Below are positions 5,795 to 11,565 of a stretch of 11,565 bases of DNA, one piece after another. The translations under genes were made by a program, and so were the position numbers. Below the pieces are notes generated by a model, which saw only the letters and a list, made by a program, of their open reading frames with translations, ran no database searches and was not told where the DNA came from. The stretch lies in the NCBI GenBank assembly GCA_002730795.1, contig PCAX01000075.1, positions 1-11,565 on the forward strand. Reading direction: 5' to 3'. The first letter of the stretch is position 1; each line of letters begins with the position of its first letter. This stretch comes from Chloroflexota bacterium (GTDB lineage: Bacteria; Chloroflexota; Dehalococcoidia; Lucifugimonadales; Lucifugimonadaceae).

Positions 5795-8275
5795 ATGAGT
5801 GATTTTTATATTAATGTATTGCAACGAGCTGATAAGCTCCTTGTCCGTGAATTTAAAGATGGTAAGCGAATAAAACATAAGGTCAAATATCAACCGACCT
5901 TTTATGTTCCTGTGCAAAAAGAAACAGAGTTTAAGACTCTCACAGGTCATTATGTGGCTCCGTATAAGTGTGAATCTATTTACGAAGCTAAATCTTTTTT
6001 AGAAAAATACGACGAACAACCAAATTTGGTTTTCGGCATGGAGCGTTTTCCATACACATGGATTGCTGAGAATTATGATGGTGTAGTTGATTGGGATATG
6101 AATAAACTTTTTATTCTTACCCTAGATATTGAGGTTCGTTGTGATAATGGATTTCCTGATCCTGAATTAGCCGAAGAGGAGATGCTTTGTATCACGGTTA
6201 AGAATCATGCCAATGGTGAGATTCTTGTTTGGGGTCTGGAAGATTATTCTAATGATCGTAAAGATGTAAATTATTTTCATTGTCGTGATGAGAAACATCT
6301 ATTAGAAAAATTCCTTGAGTTCTGGGACTATATAGGTCCAGATGTCATTACAGGTTGGAATGTTAAGTTCTTTGATATTCCATATCTTTGTAATCGAATT
6401 ACAAAAATTTTAGACGAAGAAGAAATCAAAAGACTGTCACCTTGGGGTGTTGTACATCCAAGAATGGCGCATATGGTAAATCGTCAGATGCTTATGTTCG
6501 ATATTTTAGGTGTTTCTATACTTGATTATATGGACTTGTATAAAAAATATACTTACACCAATCAGGAGTCTTATGCTTTAAATCATATTGCATATGTAGA
6601 GTTGGGTGAAACTAAACACGAAAACCCACATGAAACATTCCGAGATTGGTATACAAACGATTATCAATCGTTCGTAGATTACAATATACAGGACGTTGAA
6701 TTGGTAGATCGTCTTGAAGATAAGATGAAACTTATTGAGTTACATCTAACAATGGCGTATGAAGCCAAGATTAATCCAAACGATGTTTTTTCACAGGTTC
6801 GTATGTGGGATGTTATTATGTATAATTTTTTAAGAGAGAAAAATTTTATAGTACCTGTGAAAAAACCATCTAGAAAGGATGCAAAGTATGAAGGTGCATA
6901 TGTAAAAGATCCTCAGACTGGCTTACATAATTGGGTGATGTCATTTGACTTGAACAGTTTGTATCCACATCTGATTATGCAGTATAATATTTCACCAGAG
7001 ACAATGGCAAAAGAAGGTAATGGTCAGGTTAATGTTGAAAAGATGTTAAAGAAAGAAGTTGATATACCTGATGATGGATATACAGTGACCCCGAACGGAG
7101 CCAGATTTCGTACAAACCAACAAGGGTTTCTTCCTGCATTGATGGAGAAGTTTTATAGTGATCGGGTAAAGTTTAAAAAATGGACTTTAGAAGCTAAACA
7201 GAGATATGAAGATACTAAAGATCCAAAATATAAAAATGAAGTTTCAAAATACAATAACATTCAAATGGCAAGAAAGATTGCATTGAATAGTGCTTATGGT
7301 GCAGTAGGCAATCAGTATTTTAGATATTATGATGAGAAGATGGCGACTGCTATAACTACATCAGGTCAGTTAAGTATTCGATGGATTGAGAATAAGGTTA
7401 ACGAATATCTTAATAAAATTTTATCGACAACTGATGTTGATTATATTATTGCATCTGATACAGATTCGATTTATGTTACGTTTGATGAGTTGGTTTCAAA
7501 AGTTAATCCAAAAAACCCTGTAGACTTTTTAGATAAAGTTGCAAAGGAAAAATTAGAACCTTATATTACAAAATGTTTTGAGGAGTTGGCTGAGTATGTA
7601 AATGCATATCAACAGAAGATGGACATGGCTAGAGAAGTCATTGCTGACAAGGGTATCTGGACTGCGAAGAAACGATACATCTTGAACGTCCATGACAGTG
7701 AAGGTGTGAGATATGCTGAACCACAACTAAAGATAATGGGTATCGAGGCAGTGAAGTCCTCAACACCAGAGCCTTGTCGTGATATGATTAAAACTGCATT
7801 GAAAGTAATTATTAATGAAGATGAGATAACATTAAATACATTCATTCAAGATTTTCGTAAAGAGTTTATGGTCATGCCAGCTGAACGTATTGCATATCCA
7901 AGATCATGTAACGGTTTAAAGAAGTGGGGAGATAGTTCATCAATCTTTAAGAAAAGTTGTCCGATGCATATCAAAGGTGCATTGATATATAATTTCTTAT
8001 TGAAAAAGAATAAGCTATCACACAAGTATCCTTTTATACAAGAGGGTGACAAGATAAAATTTATAGAACTTCGGACTCCGAATATTATGCAGGCTAATGT
8101 CATTTCATTTATGACAAAACTTCCAAAGGAATTTGACTTGCAAGAAACGATAAACTATGATATAATGTTTGATAAGAGTTTCGTTGAACCTTTAACTTTT
8201 ATTCTTGAGCAGATTAATTGGCAAGTTGATAGAAGTTATGGAACGCAAAGGACGTTAGAGGCGTTGTTTGGATGA
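5795..8275 (+). CDS. 43: Replicative DNA polymerase, family B (T4 gp43-like), with 3'-5' exonuclease
   Basis: An 826-aa replicative polymerase with proofreading, homologous to T4 gp43 (898 aa). Exonuclease motifs are present in order: Exo I DIE (111-113), Exo II NVKFFD in TGWNVKFFD (189-194) and Exo III YNIQD (296-300). Polymerase motifs follow: A SFDLNSLYP (383-391), B KIALNSAYG (494-502) and C SDTDS (554-558), with both catalytic aspartates. KKRYILNV and KIMGIEAVKSSTP match the T4 thumb-side region. The last residues TLEALFG correspond to the gp43 tail that binds the gp45 sliding clamp. The N-terminus MSDFYINV aligns with T4 MKEFYISI, so ATG 5795 is the true start even though no Shine-Dalgarno sequence precedes it. 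All catalytic motifs are intact; it is slightly short but complete. It ends in an ATGA overlap with the radical SAM gene. Confidence 0.97.
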   Translation: MSDFYINVLQRADKLLVREFKDGKRIKHKVKYQPTFYVPVQKETEFKTLTGHYVAPYKCESIYEAKSFLEKYDEQPNLVFGMERFPYTWIAENYDGVVDWDMNKLFILTLDIEVRCDNGFPDPELAEEEMLCITVKNHANGEILVWGLEDYSNDRKDVNYFHCRDEKHLLEKFLEFWDYIGPDVITGWNVKFFDIPYLCNRITKILDEEEIKRLSPWGVVHPRMAHMVNRQMLMFDILGVSILDYMDLYKKYTYTNQESYALNHIAYVELGETKHENPHETFRDWYTNDYQSFVDYNIQDVELVDRLEDKMKLIELHLTMAYEAKINPNDVFSQVRMWDVIMYNFLREKNFIVPVKKPSRKDAKYEGAYVKDPQTGLHNWVMSFDLNSLYPHLIMQYNISPETMAKEGNGQVNVEKMLKKEVDIPDDGYTVTPNGARFRTNQQGFLPALMEKFYSDRVKFKKWTLEAKQRYEDTKDPKYKNEVSKYNNIQMARKIALNSAYGAVGNQYFRYYDEKMATAITTSGQLSIRWIENKVNEYLNKILSTTDVDYIIASDTDSIYVTFDELVSKVNPKNPVDFLDKVAKEKLEPYITKCFEELAEYVNAYQQKMDMAREVIADKGIWTAKKRYILNVHDSEGVRYAEPQLKIMGIEAVKSSTPEPCRDMIKTALKVIINEDEITLNTFIQDFRKEFMVMPAERIAYPRSCNGLKKWGDSSSIFKKSCPMHIKGALIYNFLLKKNKLSHKYPFIQEGDKIKFIELRTPNIMQANVISFMTKLPKEFDLQETINYDIMFDKSFVEPLTFILEQINWQVDRSYGTQRTLEALFG
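8133..8161 (+). promoter_or_regulatory. Weak candidate promoter inside the 3' end of gene 43
   Basis: TTGACT (8133-8138) is followed 17 bases later by TATGAT (8156-8161), each five of six to consensus, with a second overlapping TATAAT at 8161-8166. It lies about 110 bases before the radical SAM gene and could drive the downstream accessory block. It has no extended -10, and one such match in an AT-rich window of this size is expected by chance. Confidence 0.25.
8252..8272 (+). other. Codons for the C-terminal sliding-clamp-binding peptide of the polymerase (TLEALFG)
   Basis: The last seven residues match the T4/RB69 gp43 C-terminal tail (SLDFLFG in T4), known to dock into the gp45 clamp. They serve as the reference for the similar tail at 10728. 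Confidence 0.8.
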
Positions 8276-9513
8276 TATATTTTTCAGATTTTGAAATATT
8301 AGAAAGTTGGAAGAATACAAAAAATAAGACTGGAGTTTATATTCACAGTCCATTTTGTAAGTGCCAATGTGAATACTGTACCTTTAAGGGCACAATATAT
8401 AATAAGCAAGCATACAAACGATACTATTCAGATTACTTACCAAAATTATTAGAATTCTATAAACCAGTATTAAGTTCAGATATTATACACTGTTACTTTT
8501 TTGGTGGGGGCACTCCATCTTTAATGTCTCCTGAAACAATGAGAGACATATTTGATTGTATACCAAATTTTAAAGAAATTCCTCGTAAGGTGATGGAATT
8601 TCATATGTGTGATTGGACTAGAGAACAGTTAGATACTTTAAAAGAATATAATTTTAATACTGTAATAGCGTGTGTTCAAACTTTTGATAATGAAATGTTA
8701 AGAAAAGAAAGACGACGGAGACCAAAAAGCCCAGAAGTAATTTTTGAGTTTATAGAGTATGCTAATTCTGTAGGGTTACATACAATGTCTGACGTTATCT
8801 TTTTTGGTGATTTAGATAGGCTTGCTTCTGATATGCAAACTCTTGCCGATCATAACATTACAGAAATTAGTGTGCAAACTATTTTTGATGAGAAGGGAGC
8901 ATTTGATGTTGCTGTTACACAAGTTATTAATGAGTTTTTGGAAAATAATTTAGAATATATTAAATGTCCTAGAAACCGTAATAATCCATTCAATGATTTT
9001 TGTGATGATGATGGTAATAAAATATTTAAAGAAAGCAAGATATATAAAAAGAATGTAGATTGGTATGAAATGTATAGTGGTGATCTTGGATTTCTAGATG
9101 GATTATATACTGACAGAGGTTCAGTCTTTTCAACAGATTTTAATACTTTAGGTATAGGCTCATATAATAATTGGAAACATACCTTTTCTAAAATTGAAGA
9201 TAGATTGGAATATATTGAAGTGGGTGATACTTATACCCCTACGTGGTATTTAACATATAACAAAAAAAATTATCCTACTAAAAAATTAGTAGCAGAGTTT
9301 TATAAAAAACTAGAAGATAATATAGGTGAACCACCTGATGGAATTACTTTTAGTTTTAAAACAGCAGTAAAACAGCATAAGGAAGATACTGTAAATAAAT
9401 CGGTTGCTAGAGAGTTGGTGGAACCATCTGTTAGTTGGGAAGAAGATTCTATAATAGTATCAGATTATATAAGTAAGTTGAAAAATTTATATCCAGGTTG
9501 GAATTGGCAATGA
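8272..9513 (+). CDS. Radical SAM protein, HemW/HemN-like
   Basis: A 413-aa radical S-adenosylmethionine enzyme. The 4Fe-4S motif CxxxCxxC is C29, C33 and C36 within YIHSPFCKCQCEYC, the signature of the coproporphyrinogen dehydrogenase/HemW group, and is followed by FFGGGTPSL (76-84) for SAM binding. Later segments also follow HemW: VIACVQTFDNEMLRK (near SIGVQSFND), SDVIFFGD, ITEISVQTIFD and LGIGSYNNW. I do not see the HNxxYW heme-contact motif of true HemW, and the region past about 200 diverges, so it may have another substrate; a role in heme insertion is unproven. It needs an electron donor and cluster assembly, presumably from the host. The start overlaps the gene 43 stop (ATGA), with an AGAGG at 8257-8261. 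The end overlaps the methylase start, so the three are probably co-translated. Confidence 0.85.
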   Translation: MIYFSDFEILESWKNTKNKTGVYIHSPFCKCQCEYCTFKGTIYNKQAYKRYYSDYLPKLLEFYKPVLSSDIIHCYFFGGGTPSLMSPETMRDIFDCIPNFKEIPRKVMEFHMCDWTREQLDTLKEYNFNTVIACVQTFDNEMLRKERRRRPKSPEVIFEFIEYANSVGLHTMSDVIFFGDLDRLASDMQTLADHNITEISVQTIFDEKGAFDVAVTQVINEFLENNLEYIKCPRNRNNPFNDFCDDDGNKIFKESKIYKKNVDWYEMYSGDLGFLDGLYTDRGSVFSTDFNTLGIGSYNNWKHTFSKIEDRLEYIEVGDTYTPTWYLTYNKKNYPTKKLVAEFYKKLEDNIGEPPDGITFSFKTAVKQHKEDTVNKSVARELVEPSVSWEEDSIIVSDYISKLKNLYPGWNWQ

Positions 9514-10751
9514 ACCAAGAACTATATGATTATTTGAAAGAGCATGACTTCTACCTAAACAAGGGAGAGTTTCGTTATTGCACAGAGAAGTATGGTAAGG
9601 AAGTTTTTCGTGAAACTATTGGCCACTATGTCGCCGAAGAGCGGCCGCCGTTTCCTTTTCGTGAAATACCGTACAGTGATATGGTAGATAACTTTCGTAA
9701 ACTTCAAAAGGTAGATTACACAAATTTTATTACACCAATAGAGCAGATAGAAAATGAAGTAGTAGAGAAGTACGATGACTACAAATATGAGTTTCGGACT
9801 TGCGGACAGGGCATTATAGACGGTCCTACGGCATATAATCTGTGTTCTGACTATTTTATGAATCATTTACGTTTACGGTGTGGTTCGTATGGTTACATGG
9901 CACCTGCACAGGTTTGGGAAGAAGGAACTGCAAAGAAGATATGGTCATCTATAGGTGGGCTATGGAGAGGGGTAAACAGTACGGCAGATTTGAGTCCAAA
10001 GAGTGTAATGGAAGTATTACGTCTTGGAACATATATTGCAACTCAGTTTAAACCTATTGTTGCAAAGGTCATTTATAATATGACAGATGCTAAGACTGTA
10101 CTTGATACGTCTATGGGTTGGGGTGATAGACTAACAGGATTTTTTGCATCAAATGCTACACACTATATTGGGTGTGATCCAAACCCAAATACATTTAAGA
10201 TATATTCTGAAATGATAAAAGAATATAGTAAGATGGCACCAGGTAAGACTACAGAGATATACCGATGTGGCGCTGAAGATTTGCCATGGGACAAGATAAA
10301 GAATATTGATTGTGCATTTACTAGTCCGCCATATTTTTCTACAGAACGATATAATGAAGGCGGACAGTTTGAAGAAGATCAATCTTGGGCAAAGTTTAAT
10401 GAATATGAAAAATGGCGTGATGAATTTTACTTACCAGTTGCACTAAATAGTTTTAACGCTTTAAGTGATAATGGATTTTTATTGACCAATATTATGGATC
10501 CAAAAATTAAGGGGACTAGGTATCATTCATGTGATGAATTGGTAGATAGCCTCCAGCCTGATTTTCTAGGACAAATTGGAATGAGAATCATGCAACGACC
10601 TCAAGGGAAGAACAAATTTAAAACAAAAGAGGAGTTGGTGGAGTTTATGAACAAACTCTACATAGAAAATGTATGGTGTTTTGGAAAAAACAAAATATTT
10701 GATTTCTGGCGTCATACTAGACGGGCAACTTTGGAAGGTCTGTTCCAGTAG
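9510..10751 (+). CDS. DNA methyltransferase-like protein with clamp-binding-like C-terminal tail
   Basis: A 413-aa SAM-dependent methyltransferase of the DNA amino-methylase type. Motif I reads VLDTSMGWGDRL (197-208), the motif II strand YIGCDPNPN (219-227) and motif IV FTSPPYF (270-276), in I-then-IV order. Residues 1 to about 190 form a separate region with GYMAPAQVWEEG (128-139) that may recognise the substrate. The methylase fragment at the start of the window shows the same TSPPYF and preceding strand, so the two are probably paralogues. The protein ends TLEGLFQ, close to the polymerase tail TLEALFG, which suggests sliding-clamp binding. The frame is open from TTG 9498, but ATG 9510 overlaps the previous stop (ATGA) as at other junctions here and is preferred. 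DNA is the likely substrate; base and sequence specificity are unknown, and no restriction enzyme is adjacent, so this is not an obvious restriction-modification pair. Confidence 0.85.
   Translation: MNQELYDYLKEHDFYLNKGEFRYCTEKYGKEVFRETIGHYVAEERPPFPFREIPYSDMVDNFRKLQKVDYTNFITPIEQIENEVVEKYDDYKYEFRTCGQGIIDGPTAYNLCSDYFMNHLRLRCGSYGYMAPAQVWEEGTAKKIWSSIGGLWRGVNSTADLSPKSVMEVLRLGTYIATQFKPIVAKVIYNMTDAKTVLDTSMGWGDRLTGFFASNATHYIGCDPNPNTFKIYSEMIKEYSKMAPGKTTEIYRCGAEDLPWDKIKNIDCAFTSPPYFSTERYNEGGQFEEDQSWAKFNEYEKWRDEFYLPVALNSFNALSDNGFLLTNIMDPKIKGTRYHSCDELVDSLQPDFLGQIGMRIMQRPQGKNKFKTKEELVEFMNKLYIENVWCFGKNKIFDFWRHTRRATLEGLFQ
10728..10748 (+). other. Codons for a putative C-terminal sliding-clamp-binding peptide of the methylase (TLEGLFQ)
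   Basis: The last seven residues differ from the polymerase tail TLEALFG at only two positions (A to G, and G to Q at the end) and both sit at the extreme C-terminus. Clamp binding is inferred from this resemblance. Confidence 0.5.
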
Positions 10752-10755
10752 GAGG
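10750..10755 (+). promoter_or_regulatory. Perfect Shine-Dalgarno AGGAGG for the SbmA/BacA-like gene
   Basis: AGGAGG overlaps the methylase stop codon and ends 7 bases before ATG 10763. It is the strongest ribosome-binding site in the window and suggests high or independent translation of the transporter. Confidence 0.85.
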
Positions 10756-10762
10756 CACAACA

Positions 10763-11565
10763 ATGATAAAGGCTTTTTATAAAAGTAAGAAGTGGGCCTT
10801 ATGGGCTTATGGAGGAGGCGCCGCATTGATTGCCTCACTATGGATACAAGTACAGATTACTGTAGCCATAAACACATGGTATGGTGGGTTCTATAATCTA
10901 CTCCAAACTTCCGCAGAGTATAAAGATAAACAGGTAGAAGGCATTGCACTGTTCTATGAAAAGTTAGTTAGTATATCTTACATTACAAATGGGTTTGAAG
11001 GTGAACCATCGTTTGCTGTACTGGCATTCCCTTATGTAATATTGGCTGTACTAACAGGTTGGTTCACCAGAATCTATGGACTGAGATGGCGTGAGGCGAT
11101 TACGTTTGATTATATTCCAAGATGGAGAACAGTAAAGGAAGAGATAGAAGGTGCATCTCAACGTATACAGGAAGATTGTAATAGGTTTGCTAGAATTGTT
11201 GAGTCGTTAGGCTTACAAGTAGTAAGAGCTGTGATGACATTGGTGGCATTTATTCCGGTACTATGGGGATTGAGTGAGCACGTTACAATACCATTCTTTA
11301 GTCAGATTCCAGGTTCATTAGTATGGGTAACACTTGCTGTGTCTATGGGTGGTTTAGTAATCTCATGGTTTGTTGGTTGGAAACTACCAGGATTAGAATA
11401 CAACAATCAGAAGGTAGAGGCAGCATTTAGAAAAGATTTAGTATTAGGTGAAGATGATAAGGTCCAATATGCTCAGCCTGATACAATATGGAGTTTGTTT
11501 ACTGGTATAAAATTCAACTATCATAGACTGTATTTACACTATGGTTACTTTGATACATGGATGAT
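10763..11565 (+). CDS. SbmA/BacA-family inner-membrane peptide transporter, 5' part only
   Basis: The first 267 codons of a homologue of E. coli SbmA/rhizobial BacA, homodimeric proton-driven inner-membrane proteins that import peptides such as proline-rich antimicrobial peptides and microcins. The match is strong: VAINTWYGGFYNLLQT (34-49; E. coli VAVNAWYAPFYDLIQT), IEGASQRIQEDCNRFA (127-142; IEGAAQRVQEDTMRFA), AVMTLVAFIPVLWGLSEHV, KLPGLEYNNQKVEAAFRKDL and FNYHRLYLHYGYFD. Hydrophobic segments near residues 12-33, 85-103, 152-168 and 183-205 fit membrane helices. It starts nearer the second half of the SbmA N-terminus, lacking the first roughly 90 residues of the E. coli protein. The gene runs off the window edge with no disruption. 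This is a host-type transporter carried by a phage; its target peptide and role in infection are unknown. Confidence 0.92.
   Translation, partial: MIKAFYKSKKWALWAYGGGAALIASLWIQVQITVAINTWYGGFYNLLQTSAEYKDKQVEGIALFYEKLVSISYITNGFEGEPSFAVLAFPYVILAVLTGWFTRIYGLRWREAITFDYIPRWRTVKEEIEGASQRIQEDCNRFARIVESLGLQVVRAVMTLVAFIPVLWGLSEHVTIPFFSQIPGSLVWVTLAVSMGGLVISWFVGWKLPGLEYNNQKVEAAFRKDLVLGEDDKVQYAQPDTIWSLFTGIKFNYHRLYLHYGYFDTWM

Noticed and set aside
9498..9509. TTG start extending the 9510 methylase by four residues
   Set aside because: ATG 9510 forms the ATGA overlap seen at other junctions in the window, and the TTG has no better ribosome-binding site.
9555..9866. Minus-strand open frames such as this 103-codon one
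   Set aside because: They lie fully inside plus-strand genes with clear family motifs, have no recognisable domains and are rich in residues expected from reverse reading of AT-rich codons.

Overview
The window looks like part of a T4-like (myovirus) phage genome from an AT-rich host, probably a marine bacterium of the SAR11/Pelagibacter type. The phage assignment rests on three neighbouring genes with clear T4 counterparts: gene 62 (small clamp-loader subunit), regA (translational repressor) and gene 43 (family B DNA polymerase). The marine host is an inference from low GC content, coding density and the accessory-gene mix; it is not shown directly. All supported genes lie on the + strand, most overlap or sit a few bases apart, and there is no gene-free stretch longer than about 25 bases. 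I saw no tRNA, rRNA, CRISPR array, insertion sequence or convincing terminator.

Layout: (1) 1-3179 is an accessory block. It holds the 3' end of a DNA-methylase-like gene, a 30-codon small ORF, a large protein ending in an aspartyl/asparaginyl beta-hydroxylase-type dioxygenase domain, a fold-type II PLP enzyme, and a second methyltransferase of a different class. (2) 3176-8275 is the replication block: 62, regA, a 99-aa Sm-like candidate, a RimK-type ATP-grasp ligase fused to a retropepsin-like protease domain, and 43. In T4 the order is 45-44-62-regA-43. Here gene 44 is not next to 62, and two extra genes separate regA from 43. (3) 8272-11565 is a second accessory block: a HemW-like radical SAM protein, a second methylase of the first gene's type, and the 5' part of an SbmA/BacA-family inner-membrane transporter.

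How the genes may work together: 62, regA and 43 form and regulate the replisome. The methylase at 9510 ends in a peptide (TLEGLFQ) very like the sliding-clamp-binding tail of the polymerase in this same window (TLEALFG), suggesting that a base-modifying enzyme rides on the replication clamp. Three methyltransferases, an oxygenase, a PLP enzyme, a radical SAM enzyme and an amino-acid ligase around the polymerase could belong to a nucleobase or protein modification programme; this is a hypothesis. Expression appears mostly operonic and translationally coupled. The clear exception is gene 43, which has a near-consensus extended -10 sigma70-type promoter whose predicted transcription start falls on the A of its ATG, so that transcript would be leaderless.
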